A stretch of DNA of 52,159 nt from an uncultured Pseudoxanthomonas sp. (GTDB lineage: Bacteria; Pseudomonadota; Gammaproteobacteria; Xanthomonadales; Xanthomonadaceae): positions 1-52,159 of the forward strand of contig CAMPIO010000019.1 of NCBI GenBank assembly GCA_946886405.1, given 5' to 3'. Below the pieces are notes generated by a model. It was not told the origin of the DNA. It was given only the letters and a program-made list of their open reading frames with translations, and made no database searches. Of the stretch, positions 40,682 through 48,760 are shown in pieces. Positions within the stretch are counted from its first letter, which is position 1, and each line of letters begins with the position of its first letter. The translations under genes were made by a program, and so were the position numbers.

Positions 40682-41797
40682 TCAACGTCCGGTTTTCAGT
40701 TCCGTCCAGATGCGCGTGTACTGGCGATCCACGTCCGGCGGCAGCACCGCGAAGGTGAACAGTTTCGCGTCCACGTCCGCCGGCGGATAGATCGTCGGAT
40801 CGTCCGCGATCGCCTTGTCGACCAGCGGCTTGGATTCCGGTACCGGGTTTGGATACGTCACGAAGTTGGTGTTGGCCGCCGCCACCTTCGGATCCAGCAG
40901 GTAGTTGATGAAGGCGTAGGCGCTGTCGACGTTCTTGGCGTCCTTCGGAATCGCCAGCATGTCGAACCATTGCGGCGCACCTTCCTTCGGGATGGAGTAC
41001 GCCACGTTGACACCGTTGCCCGATTCGGCGGCACGGTCGCGCGCCTGGATGATGTCGCCGGACCAACCCACCACCAGGCAGACATCGCCGTTGGCCAGGT
41101 CGTTGATGTACGAGGACGAGTGGAAGTTGCGGATGTACGGGCGTATCGACTTCAGCAACGCCGCCGCCTTGTCGATCACCTTGGGATCGACGCTGTGCGG
41201 ATCCTCGCCCAGGTAATTCAGTGCGATCGGGATCAGTTCCGACGGCGTATCCAGCACGGTGATGCCGCAGTCCTTGAGCTTGGCCGCGTTCTCCGGCTTG
41301 AACACCACGTCCCAGCTGCCGGTCACGGCGGTGTCGCCGAAGATGGCCTTGATCTTGTCGACGTTGTAGCCGATGCCACTGGTGCCCCACAGGTACGGCA
41401 CGGCGAACTGGTTGCCCGGATCCTGCAGCGCGATGCGCTCCAGCATCTTGGGGTCGAGGTTCTTCAGGTTGGGGATCCTGCTCTTGTCCAGCGGAAGGAA
41501 CACGCCTGCCTGGATCTGCCGGCCCAGGAAGCTCAGCGACGGCACCACGACGTCGTAGCCGCTGCTGCCGGCCAGCAACTTGGTCTCGACCATCTCGTCG
41601 CTGTCGAACACGTCATAGGTGACCTTGACGCCCGACTGCTGCTCGAAATTCGGGATGGTGTCCTCGGCGATGTAGTCCGACCAGTTGTAGACATTCAATG
41701 TCTTGGACGACGCGCCATCGGCGGTCGCTCCATCCTTGCCGCCACAGGCCGCCATTACGGCGGCGGCCAGCATGACGGTGAGGGTCTTGAGCTTCAT
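40682..41797 (-). CDS. potF: Putrescine-binding protein PotF, copy 2 (lipoprotein)
   Basis: A 371-residue paralogue of the neighbouring PotF. It too has a lipobox ('KLKTLTVMLAAAVMAACGGK', MAAC). The mature part reads 'LNVYNWSDYIAEDTIPNFEQQSGVKVTYDVFDSDEMVETKLLAGSSGYDVVVPSLSFLGRQIQAG' and ends with the same 'QYTRIWTELKTG'. Differences between the copies cluster in loops, e.g. 'LSFLGRQ' versus 'MNFLGRQ' and 'FHSSSYINDLANGDVC' versus 'FHSSQYIDAMANGDTC', consistent with different polyamine preference. ATG 41797 has GGAG 6 bases away; the ATG 12 bases upstream overlaps that site. A promoter-like pair lies at 41834-41862. Confidence 0.93.
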   Translation of the reverse strand: MKLKTLTVMLAAAVMAACGGKDGATADGASSKTLNVYNWSDYIAEDTIPNFEQQSGVKVTYDVFDSDEMVETKLLAGSSGYDVVVPSLSFLGRQIQAGVFLPLDKSRIPNLKNLDPKMLERIALQDPGNQFAVPYLWGTSGIGYNVDKIKAIFGDTAVTGSWDVVFKPENAAKLKDCGITVLDTPSELIPIALNYLGEDPHSVDPKVIDKAAALLKSIRPYIRNFHSSSYINDLANGDVCLVVGWSGDIIQARDRAAESGNGVNVAYSIPKEGAPQWFDMLAIPKDAKNVDSAYAFINYLLDPKVAAANTNFVTYPNPVPESKPLVDKAIADDPTIYPPADVDAKLFTFAVLPPDVDRQYTRIWTELKTGR

Positions 41798-41833
41798 CGG
41801 GTTCTCCATGGAGCAGGATCGGGGGATGGAACC

Positions 41834-41862
41834 ATCATACGCCCGGGCCGCCGCGCTGTGAC
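41834..41862 (-). promoter_or_regulatory. Sigma-70-like promoter of the potF copy 2 gene
   Basis: On the minus strand GTCACA (41862-41857) and TATGAT (41839-41834) are 17 bases apart, with about 37 bases from the -10 to the ATG. A TGTGA half-site (41857-41861, plus strand) overlaps the -35 and could be half of a CRP/Clp-type site, but the other half is poor. Confidence 0.5.
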
Positions 41863-41887
41863 GCAGCGCACGGACCGTTCGATGACC

Positions 41888-43252
41888 TTACATTCCCAGG
41901 TCCGTCGCGGTGTCGTTGAGCGCCTTCCACGTCTTCTCGAACAGCTCGTCGACCTGCTCGCGGGTGATGACCAGCGGCGGCGACAGCAGCATCGCGTCCC
42001 AGGTCGCGCGCAGGATCAGTCCGTGCTTCAGCGCGTGGTCGCGGCAGCGCGGACCGACCGTGCCGCGCTCCGGGAAGAACGCGCGCTTGCGCTTGTCCGG
42101 CACCAGTTCCAGCGCACCGACCATGCCGGCGATGCGCGCCTGTCCGACCAGGCGGTGCTCGCCCAGCTCGGCCCAGCGCTGCGCCAGATAGGGCGCGATC
42201 TCGGTCTTGGCCCGCTCGACGATGTTTTCGTCCTGCAGGATGCGGATGTTCTCCAGCGCCACCGCCGCACACACCGGGTGCCCGGAGTACGTGGCGCCAT
42301 GCGCCAGTTCGCCACCCTGCTCTTTCAGCACCTTGGCCACGCGGTCGTTGAACATCGCCGCGCCCAGCGGGATGTAGCCCGAGGTGATCCCCTTGGCCAC
42401 CGGCATGATGTCCGGCTGGAAACCGAAGTATTGAGAACCGAACCATTCGCCGGTGCGGCCGAAACCGCAGATGACTTCGTCGGCCACCAGCAGCACGTCG
42501 TACTGGCGGCAGATGTGTTCGATCTCGGGCCAGTAGGTGTTCGGCGGGATGTAAACGCCGATCGCGCCCATGATGGGTTCGCCGATGAAGGCGGCCACGC
42601 GGTCAGGACCGAGTTCGAGGATCTTCTGTTCCAGCCGGCGCGCCGCGACCAGACCATACTCGTCCTCGGACAGATCACCGCCGTCGGAGAACCAGAACGG
42701 CGGATCGATATGGTGAATGTCCGGAATCGGCAGTCCACCCTGCTTGTGCATGCCCTTCATGCCACCCAGGCTGGCGCCGGCCATGGTGGTGCCGTGATAG
42801 CCGTCGTGACGGCCGATGAAGATGTTCTTCTGCGGCTTGTCCTGCACCGCCCAGAAATGGCGGACCATGCGCAGGATGGTGTCGTTGGCTTCCGAGCCGG
42901 AATTGACGAAGAAGGAATGGTTGAGATCTCCCGGGGCAAGCTCCGCCAGCTTGGCGGCCAGCGCGATCGTCGGCTCGGTCGTGCACTGGAAGAAGCTGTT
43001 GTAGTACGCCAGTTGCGTCATCTGCTTCGACGCCACCTCCCCCAGCTCCTTGCGCCCGTAACCGACGTTGACGCACCACAGGCCGGCGAAGGCGTCGAGC
43101 AGCTGGTTGCCTTCCGCATCCCAGACGTAGCAGCCCTCGCCCTTGGTGAGGATGCGCGTGCCTTTCTTCGCCAGCGCGGCATTGTCGTTGAACGGATGCA
43201 GATGATGCTCGGCGTCGAGCTTCTGCAGGGTGCGGGTGTCGAGTCGGGTCAT
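41888..43252 (-). CDS. Class III aminotransferase, putrescine aminotransferase (SpuC-like)
   Basis: A 454-residue PLP enzyme that probably moves the amino group of putrescine (or another diamine or polyamine) to pyruvate, giving 4-aminobutanal. The PLP lysine is in 'IMPVAKGITSGYIPLGAAMF', and the cofactor aspartate in 'LLVADEVICGFGRTGEWFG'. 'HLHPFNDNAALAKKGTRILTKGEGCYVWDAEGNQLLDAFAGLWCVNVGYGRKEL' is the SpuC-type opening. ATG 43252 has GGAG; the upstream extension to 43336 runs through a REP arm and is rejected. It lies between puuA-like and potF genes in the polyamine cluster. Confidence 0.88.
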   Translation of the reverse strand: MTRLDTRTLQKLDAEHHLHPFNDNAALAKKGTRILTKGEGCYVWDAEGNQLLDAFAGLWCVNVGYGRKELGEVASKQMTQLAYYNSFFQCTTEPTIALAAKLAELAPGDLNHSFFVNSGSEANDTILRMVRHFWAVQDKPQKNIFIGRHDGYHGTTMAGASLGGMKGMHKQGGLPIPDIHHIDPPFWFSDGGDLSEDEYGLVAARRLEQKILELGPDRVAAFIGEPIMGAIGVYIPPNTYWPEIEHICRQYDVLLVADEVICGFGRTGEWFGSQYFGFQPDIMPVAKGITSGYIPLGAAMFNDRVAKVLKEQGGELAHGATYSGHPVCAAVALENIRILQDENIVERAKTEIAPYLAQRWAELGEHRLVGQARIAGMVGALELVPDKRKRAFFPERGTVGPRCRDHALKHGLILRATWDAMLLSPPLVITREQVDELFEKTWKALNDTATDLGM

Positions 43253-43277
43253 GTAGAGCTCCAATGCAATGCTTTTT

Positions 43278-43348
43278 GTAGGAGCGACGTGAGTCGCGAC
43301 CGGGATGCACCCGTTGAGCGTGCGGTCGCGACTCACGTCGCTCCTACA
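43278..43348. repeat. Inverted REP pair (GTAGGAGCGACGTGAGTCGCGACC type)
   Basis: Two inverted arms of about 24 bases (GTAGGAGCGACGTGAGTCGC.. and ..GCGACTCACGTCGCTCCTAC) around a 22-base loop, in the spacer between the puuA-like gene and the aminotransferase gene. The same pair, farther apart, occurs at 50074-50226. Confidence 0.9.
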
Positions 43349-43361
43349 GAAAGCAACTGGG

Positions 43362-44756
43362 TCAGTCGTTGAACAACAGGAATTCCCGCTCCCACGAGGT
43401 GTTCACGCGGAAGAAGGTCTCGTATTCCTTGCGCTTCACCGACACGTAGGCGCGCACGAAGCGCGCACCCATCAGCTCCTGCAGCGGCTTGCAGCCTTCG
43501 AGTTCGTCCAGCGCCTCGCCCAGCGAGCGCGGCAGCTCGAAGCCGATGTCCTGCGCGCTGGTGGCCAGCGGTTCGGTCGGCTTCAGCTGCTCGCGGATAC
43601 CGAGCAGGCCACATGCCAGCGTGCCGGCCATCGCCAGATACGGATTCGCATCGGAGCCGGCAAAGCGGCTCTCCACGCGCATGTTCTCCGGCGTGTCCAT
43701 CGGCACGCGCAAGCCGCAGGTGCGGTTGTCGTAGCCCCACTGCACGTTGATCGGCGCCACCTGCCCCAGCGCCAGCCGGCGATAGGAATTGACGTTGGGG
43801 CCGAAGAACGCCATCGCCATCGGCACGTACTTCTGCAAGCCGCCCAGGTAATGGCCGAACAGCTTGCTGCCCTTGCCTTCTGATTTGCCGGTGAACACGT
43901 TTCGGCCGGTCTTCACGTCCAGCAGGCTCTGGTGGATATGCATGGCGCTGCCGGGCTCATTCTCCATCGGCTTGGCCAGGAACGTCGCATATACGCCATG
44001 GCGCATCGCCGCCTCGCGCATCGTGCGCTTGAACAGGAACACCTGGTCGGCACGCGACAGTGCGTCGTCGTGGGTGAAGTTGACCTCCAGCTGCGCGGCG
44101 CCGGATTCATGGATCAGCGTGTCCACGTCCAGTTCCATCGCATCGCAGTAGTCGTACATCAGGTCGAGGATCGGGTCGAACTCGTTGACCGCATCGATCG
44201 AGTACGACTGCCGCGCCGTTTCCGGGCGACCCGAGCGGCCGGCGGGCGGCAGCAGCGGGAAATCCGGATCGGTGTTCTTCTGTACCAGGAAGAATTCCAG
44301 TTCCGGCGCCACCACGGGACGCAGCCCTTCCTTCTCGTAGGCGGCGAGCACGCGCCGCAGTACGTTGCGCGGCGCGAGATCGTGCGGCTTGCCGTCCTTG
44401 GTGTGGCAGTCGTGGATAACCTGGGCAGTGGGATCGGTGGCCCACGGCACCATCCGCACGGTATCCGGATCCGGTCGCAGGAACATGTCCGAGTCCGACG
44501 GCGAGGTCAGGTCGTAGTAGTCGTCCGGATAGTCGCCGGTGACCGTGGTGGCGAAGATGCCTTCCGGCAGGCGCGTGCCGTAGTCGTGGCTGAACTTGTC
44601 GGCCGGAATGATCTTGCCGCGCGCGATGCCGGTGATGTCGGGCACCAGGCACTCGACCTCGGTGATGCTGCGCTCCTTCAGCCAGCGTCGCAGCGAACTG
44701 TCCGCTGGCTCGGCGGCCGCCGTCTTCTTTCGTGGTGTCTGTTTCTTCTGGCTCAT
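43362..44756 (-). CDS. Glutamine-synthetase-like gamma-glutamylpolyamine ligase (PuuA-like)
   Basis: A 464-residue member of the glutamine synthetase fold, likely joining glutamate to putrescine or another polyamine with ATP. The beta-grasp N-domain is 'VECLVPDITGIARGKIIPADKF'. The catalytic part shows 'APELEFFLV' (metal Glu), 'AQLEVNF', 'GSAMHIHQSLLD', 'NVNSYRRL' and 'NRTCGLRVP'. The short Lys-rich start (QKKQTPRKKTAAAEP) is unusual. The length and the company of puuD, aminotransferase and polyamine transporter favour PuuA over ordinary GlnA. It is not a housekeeping GlnA: the adenylylation-loop sequence (NLYDLPP-type) is absent. Confidence 0.87.
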   Translation of the reverse strand: MSQKKQTPRKKTAAAEPADSSLRRWLKERSITEVECLVPDITGIARGKIIPADKFSHDYGTRLPEGIFATTVTGDYPDDYYDLTSPSDSDMFLRPDPDTVRMVPWATDPTAQVIHDCHTKDGKPHDLAPRNVLRRVLAAYEKEGLRPVVAPELEFFLVQKNTDPDFPLLPPAGRSGRPETARQSYSIDAVNEFDPILDLMYDYCDAMELDVDTLIHESGAAQLEVNFTHDDALSRADQVFLFKRTMREAAMRHGVYATFLAKPMENEPGSAMHIHQSLLDVKTGRNVFTGKSEGKGSKLFGHYLGGLQKYVPMAMAFFGPNVNSYRRLALGQVAPINVQWGYDNRTCGLRVPMDTPENMRVESRFAGSDANPYLAMAGTLACGLLGIREQLKPTEPLATSAQDIGFELPRSLGEALDELEGCKPLQELMGARFVRAYVSVKRKEYETFFRVNTSWEREFLLFND

Positions 44757-44869
44757 GGTGTCCGCGCAATCAGGGAGGGAGGAAAGGAGCCGCCGCGTTT
44801 CGCGGTCGGACGTCTACGCCGCCACGACGTGGCCTGCGCCTCCTGCCCAGGGCGGGGGATGCCGCCGCT

Positions 44870-45631
44870 TCATGCCGCTGCTCCAAGCCGCGCCGCGCGC
44901 GCACGACAGGCGTCGCCGAAAGCGCGGAAGATCGCGAGGTAGAACGGGTTTTCCGTCACCTTCCATTCCGGATGCCACTGAACCGCCAGCATGAAGGCGG
45001 GGCCCTCGTGGCGGAACGCTTCGATCAGACCATCCGGCGCCTGCGCCTCGACCACCAGGCCGTCGCCCAGCCGACGCACGCCCTGGCCATGCAGCGAATT
45101 GACCGTGGCCTGCGTACCGCCGACGAGCGTGGCCAACACGCCGCCCGGCACCAGCGCGACGTCGTGCGCCGGACCGTACTGCAGATCCAGGGGATCGTCC
45201 TTGTTCTCGCGGTGCTCCATGAAACCCGGCTGTTCGTGCACCTTCTGGTACAGGCTGCCGCCGAAGGCCACGTTGACTTCCTGGAAGCCACGGCAGATCG
45301 CCAGCACGGGCACACCCATCTCGATCGCGAGCGGGATCAGCGGCAGGTTGGTGGCGTCACGGCGCGGATCCAGCAGGTTCCCTTCGTAACTGGACTCATC
45401 GCTGTAATGGTGCGGCTCGATATTGCTGACGGCACCGGTCAGCAGCAGGCCGTCGAGGCCTTCGAGCACCTGGCGCAGCGGAAGTACCGGATCCAGCGTC
45501 GGCACCAGCAGCGGCAGGCAGCCCGCCCCGTCGACCACCGCGCGCACGTACTTCTCGCCCACCGCGAGAAAGGGATGTGCACCGATTTGCTTGTGGTCGG
45601 TCGGAAGACCGACCCGCGGCAACAGGGTCAT
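44870..45631 (-). CDS. puuD: Gamma-glutamyl-gamma-aminobutyrate hydrolase (PuuD-like, class I amidotransferase fold)
   Basis: A 253-residue hydrolase that frees GABA from gamma-glutamyl-GABA. The nucleophile Cys is in 'GVPVLAICRGFQEVNVAFGGSLYQKVHEQPG', the catalytic His-Glu pair in 'FMLAVQWHPEWKV'. 'LPLLVPTL.....LEGLDGLLLTGAVSNIEPHHY' is the typical PuuD N-terminal part. First gene of the minus-strand polyamine unit; its upstream region is shared with the divergent glutamine-synthetase-like gene and carries an inverted repeat. Confidence 0.9.
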   Translation of the reverse strand: MTLLPRVGLPTDHKQIGAHPFLAVGEKYVRAVVDGAGCLPLLVPTLDPVLPLRQVLEGLDGLLLTGAVSNIEPHHYSDESSYEGNLLDPRRDATNLPLIPLAIEMGVPVLAICRGFQEVNVAFGGSLYQKVHEQPGFMEHRENKDDPLDLQYGPAHDVALVPGGVLATLVGGTQATVNSLHGQGVRRLGDGLVVEAQAPDGLIEAFRHEGPAFMLAVQWHPEWKVTENPFYLAIFRAFGDACRARAARLGAAA

Positions 45632-45721
45632 GCAGGAAGCCCGAATGGCTTACGGGCAAGTTAACCCGGCCGTTTTATTTTTACAACACGACGAGGCCAG
45701 ATGACACTTTTGGCGCCGATA

Positions 45722-45739
45722 TGGTGCGCTGCGGCACCA
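45722..45739. promoter_or_regulatory. Inverted repeat in the divergent polyamine promoter region
   Basis: TGGTGC (45722-45727) and GCACCA (45734-45739) are perfect inverted copies across GCTGCG. A near-copy TTTGGCGCC just upstream (45709-45717) pairs with GGCACCAAA, giving a nested dyad. It lies between puuD and the plus-strand glutamine-synthetase-like gene and is a candidate operator. It does not match the E. coli PuuR site. Confidence 0.45.
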
Positions 45740-45786
45740 AATTCGGGCATTTCAGTGGGTTCCGGAAATCCATGCGTTGAGTATTC

Positions 45787-45813
45787 TTGACGCATCGATC
45801 GCTCTGCTAAGCT
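45787..45813 (+). promoter_or_regulatory. Possible promoter of the second glutamine-synthetase-like gene
   Basis: TTGACG (45787-45792) and TAAGCT (45808-45813), with a TGC extension in front of the -10, are 15 bases apart. A start near 45820 would leave only 11-20 bases to the candidate ATGs. Confidence 0.35.
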
Positions 45814-45830
45814 GCGACGCAGCCTCCTGG

Positions 45831-47219
45831 ATGACCTTCATGCGCCCCGATTCCGACGCGCTTTCCCTGCCCACCGACGACGCGACCACCCTGGCCGCGA
45901 TCCCCGACTGCGAACAGGTCGACCTGCTGCTGCCCGACATGAACGGCCTGCTGCGCGGCAAGCGCATCACCCGCGACGCGCTGGAGAAGGTCTACCGTGA
46001 CGGCGTGTGCCTGCCGATGTCACTGATCGCCACCGACATCACCGGCAATACAGTGGAAGAGACCGGACTGGGCTACGACATCGGCGACGAAGACCGCATC
46101 TGCCGTCCTGTGCCGGGCTCGCTGCGACCCGTGCCGTGGTCGCCCCGGCCGGCCGCGCAACTCCTGCTCAGCATGGAGGACGCGAACGGCGGCACGTTCG
46201 AAGCCAATCCGCGCGAGGTGCTGAAGCGGGTGCTGGCACGTTACGCCGCACGGGGACTGAAGCCCGTCGTCGCGGTGGAACTGGAGTTCTACCTGTTCGA
46301 CCAGCGCACGGACGATGCCGGCAGACCGCGTGCGTCGATCAATCCCGCGACGGGCCAGCGCAATACCAGCACGCAGGTCTACTACATGGAAGACCTGAAC
46401 GACTACCGCGGCTTCACCGATGCGGTGGCTGCCGCGTGCCGCGCGCAACGCATTCCCGCGGATACCGCGGTGGCGGAATACGCACCCGGCCAGTTCGAGA
46501 TCAACCTGAAGCACCGCGACGATGCCCTGCTCGCCTGCGACGACGCGATCTACCTCAAGCGCGCGATCAAGGCGGCCGCGCAGCAGCAGGGCCTGATGGC
46601 CAGCTTCATGGCCAAGCCCTTCGCCGAGCAGGCCGGCAGCGGCATGCATATCCACGCCAGCGTGCTGGACGCCAATGGCCGCAACATCTTCGCCTCGCCA
46701 CCGTCGGCGCCGGCCGATGCCCTGAAGCACGCCATCGGCGGCCTGCAGCGCAGCGACCAGGATTGCCTGCTGCCGTTCGCGCCGCATGCCAACAGCTACC
46801 GCCGCTTCGTGTTGAATGCGTTCGTGCCGCTCAACGACGTGTGGGGCTACAACAACCGTACCGTTGCCATGCGCATCCCGCACAGCGACGAAGCGAATAC
46901 GCGCATCGAGCACCGCATCGCGGGTGCGGACGCCAACATCTATCTGGTCACCGCCGCCGTGCTTGCCGGCATGTTGCACGGCATCGAACAGGGCTTCGAC
47001 CCCGGCCCGCCGATCACCGGCAACGCCTACGAACAGACCGAGATCCGCACGCCGTTCTGGCGCGAAGCGATCGGCGCGTTCATGGGCAGCGAGTTCATCC
47101 GCGAACAGTTCGGCGCGTCGTTCCAGCACATCTATGGCCAGCAGAAGCTCAAGGAAATGCACAGCTTCTATTCCGAGGTGACGGATCTGGAATATGCGTG
47201 GTATCTGCGGTCGGTGTGA
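45831..47219 (+). CDS. Second glutamine-synthetase-like gamma-glutamylpolyamine ligase
   Basis: A 462-residue glutamine-synthetase-fold protein, clearly different from the minus-strand copy (e.g. 'GSGMHIHASVLDANGRNIFASPPSAP', 'HANSYRRFVLNAFVPLNDVWGYNNRTVAMRIPHSDEANTRIEHRIAGADANIYL'). 'PVVAVELEFYLFDQ' carries the metal-binding Glu. It may prefer a different amine (spermidine, diaminopropane or an aminoalcohol). The start is uncertain: ATG 45831 and ATG 45840 are both plausible; a TTG at 45777 extends the frame, but lies upstream of the likely promoter. It is followed by the puuB-like oxidase on the same strand. Confidence 0.85.
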   Translation: MTFMRPDSDALSLPTDDATTLAAIPDCEQVDLLLPDMNGLLRGKRITRDALEKVYRDGVCLPMSLIATDITGNTVEETGLGYDIGDEDRICRPVPGSLRPVPWSPRPAAQLLLSMEDANGGTFEANPREVLKRVLARYAARGLKPVVAVELEFYLFDQRTDDAGRPRASINPATGQRNTSTQVYYMEDLNDYRGFTDAVAAACRAQRIPADTAVAEYAPGQFEINLKHRDDALLACDDAIYLKRAIKAAAQQQGLMASFMAKPFAEQAGSGMHIHASVLDANGRNIFASPPSAPADALKHAIGGLQRSDQDCLLPFAPHANSYRRFVLNAFVPLNDVWGYNNRTVAMRIPHSDEANTRIEHRIAGADANIYLVTAAVLAGMLHGIEQGFDPGPPITGNAYEQTEIRTPFWREAIGAFMGSEFIREQFGASFQHIYGQQKLKEMHSFYSEVTDLEYAWYLRSV

Positions 47220-47243
47220 TGGGGATGGCGCGCGCATCGTCCG

Positions 47244-47363
47244 TCGTCATTCCGGCGCAAGCAGGGCTCTCAACCGCCGAACGGCGGGGCATACATCTTG
47301 CTCTCACTATTACGAGAAAGCAGAAAATCAAAGTGGATTCCGGCGTGTGCCGGAATGACGACC
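47244..47363. repeat. Palindromic repeat pair (GTCATTCCGGCG..CGCCGGAATGAC type)
   Basis: Left arm CGTCATTCCGGCGCAAGC and right arm CCGGCGTGTGCCGGAATGAC face each other across about 80 bases of AT-richer sequence. It is the same class as 3159-3268. It fills the gap between the glutamine-synthetase-like and puuB genes and nearly touches the puuB start codon. Confidence 0.8.
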
Positions 47364-47376
47364 GAGAGATCTCGTG

Positions 47377-48663
47377 ATGTCGTCTTCTGGCGCTCTGTAT
47401 CCCGACAGCTGGTACGTCGCCAGCGCCACACCCTTGCCTGCGCAACCTGCGCTGCAAGGCCGCACCGAGGCCGACGTCTGCATCCTCGGCGCCGGCTACA
47501 CCGGGCTGTCCGCGGCGCTGGAACTGGCCGAAGCCGGATACAAGGTCGTCGTACTGGAAGCCGAGCGCATCGGCTGGGGCGCGTCGGGGCGCAACGGCGG
47601 GCAGGCGATCGCCGGTTTCAGCTGCGGCGAAGCGAAGCTGGAAGCGCTGGTCGGCTTCGACGATGCGAAGAAAATGTTCGACCTGTCGCTGGACGGCCTG
47701 CGCTGGCTGCGCGAGCGGATCGACCGGCATGCGATCGACTGCGATTGGCGCGACGGCCATGCCACCGTGCCGATCAAGCCGCGACAGCAGCGCGAGGTCG
47801 AACACGCGGTCGAGGACTTCAACACCCGCTATGGTCATCCCGTGCAGTGGTGGAACCGCGAGCGCCTGCGCGCGGAACTTGCCAGCGACCGCTACCTGGG
47901 CGCGATGTACGACCCGGTCAGCGGCCACCTGCATCCACTCGCCTATGCACTGGGACTGGGTCGCGCCGCGCTGGAGGCGGGCGCACGCATCTTCGAGGGT
48001 TCGCGGGTCACCCAGCTGATACGGGGTGCGCGCCCCGTGCTGAAAACCGCGCAGGGCGAGGTCGTATGCGACACCGTGATCCTGGCCGGCAACGCGCTGC
48101 TGCGCGGGATCGCGCCGGAACTGGAGTCGCGGATGATGCCGGTCGGCACCTATATCGCCGCCACGCCGCCGCTGGGCGAAGCGCGCGCGCGCGATCTGAT
48201 CCGCAACGACATGGCGGTAGCCGACGCCAACTGGGCGCTGGACTACTTCCGACTGGGCCGCGACCACCGACTGCTGTTCGGCGGCCGTGCCAGCTACTCG
48301 ACGATGACGCCGCCCAACCTGCGTAGCGTGATGACGCGACGCATGCATCGCGTCTTTCCGCAACTGCACGACGTCGGCATCGAATATCTATGGGGCGGAA
48401 TGATCGACATCTCCCTCAACCGAGCGCCGCATTGGGGTCGGCTGGCGCCCAATCTCTACTTCGCCCAGGGCTTCTCCGGCCACGGCCTGATCGCTGCAGG
48501 CCTCGCCGGCACTACGCTGGCCCAGGCCATCCGCGGCCAGTCCGAACGGCTGGACCTGTTCGCGAAGATCGACCACCACCCGTTCCCCGGCGGTCGTGCG
48601 CTGCGCACGCCGCTCCTGGTCGCGGGAATGGCCTGGTACAAGCTGCGCGACGCGCTCTGGTAG
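47377..48663 (+). CDS. puuB: FAD-dependent gamma-glutamylputrescine oxidase (PuuB-like)
   Basis: A 428-residue DAO-family flavoprotein. The dinucleotide-binding motif is 'VCILGAGYTGLSAALELAEAGYKVVVLEAERIGWGASGRNGGQAI', and the PuuB-type 'NFVQW.R' region is seen as 'YGHPVQWWNRERLR'. The C-terminus has 'LWGGMIDISLNRAPHWGRLAPNLYFAQGFSGHGLIAAGLAGTTLAQAI', typical of the family. It should oxidise gamma-glutamylputrescine to the aldehyde, giving peroxide and ammonia. ATG 47377 is adjacent to a GTG at 47374; I prefer the ATG. No dedicated PuuC-type dehydrogenase is seen; the enzyme at 34840 may serve. Confidence 0.9.
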   Translation: MSSSGALYPDSWYVASATPLPAQPALQGRTEADVCILGAGYTGLSAALELAEAGYKVVVLEAERIGWGASGRNGGQAIAGFSCGEAKLEALVGFDDAKKMFDLSLDGLRWLRERIDRHAIDCDWRDGHATVPIKPRQQREVEHAVEDFNTRYGHPVQWWNRERLRAELASDRYLGAMYDPVSGHLHPLAYALGLGRAALEAGARIFEGSRVTQLIRGARPVLKTAQGEVVCDTVILAGNALLRGIAPELESRMMPVGTYIAATPPLGEARARDLIRNDMAVADANWALDYFRLGRDHRLLFGGRASYSTMTPPNLRSVMTRRMHRVFPQLHDVGIEYLWGGMIDISLNRAPHWGRLAPNLYFAQGFSGHGLIAAGLAGTTLAQAIRGQSERLDLFAKIDHHPFPGGRALRTPLLVAGMAWYKLRDALW

Positions 48664-48760
48664 GTGTTCCACACGCGCGTCATATTTCGTGACGGCGCTC
48701 TCAAGTCCATCCGGTGGCGGCCGATAGAAGTGACAGGAACCTTCCTCGGCCTCACCGAGC

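Noticed and set aside
40607..43372. Long open frame (921 codons) on the plus strand
   Set aside because: It runs antisense through two potF genes and the aminotransferase gene, which have clear family motifs; it is an artefact of high GC codon use.
45731..45752. Sigma-54 promoter (GGCAC..GC) in the polyamine spacer
   Set aside because: The GGCAC element is present, but the required TTGC at the right distance is absent (TCGGGC instead).
45777..45830. TTG start of the second glutamine-synthetase-like gene
   Set aside because: It lies upstream of the likely promoter pair (45787-45813) and lacks a Shine-Dalgarno; ATG 45831 or 45840 is more likely.
48680..48705. Pho- or CRP-like site before the diguanylate cyclase (CGTCA-N7-TGACG)
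   Set aside because: Only a short dyad of five bases per arm; does not fit either consensus.
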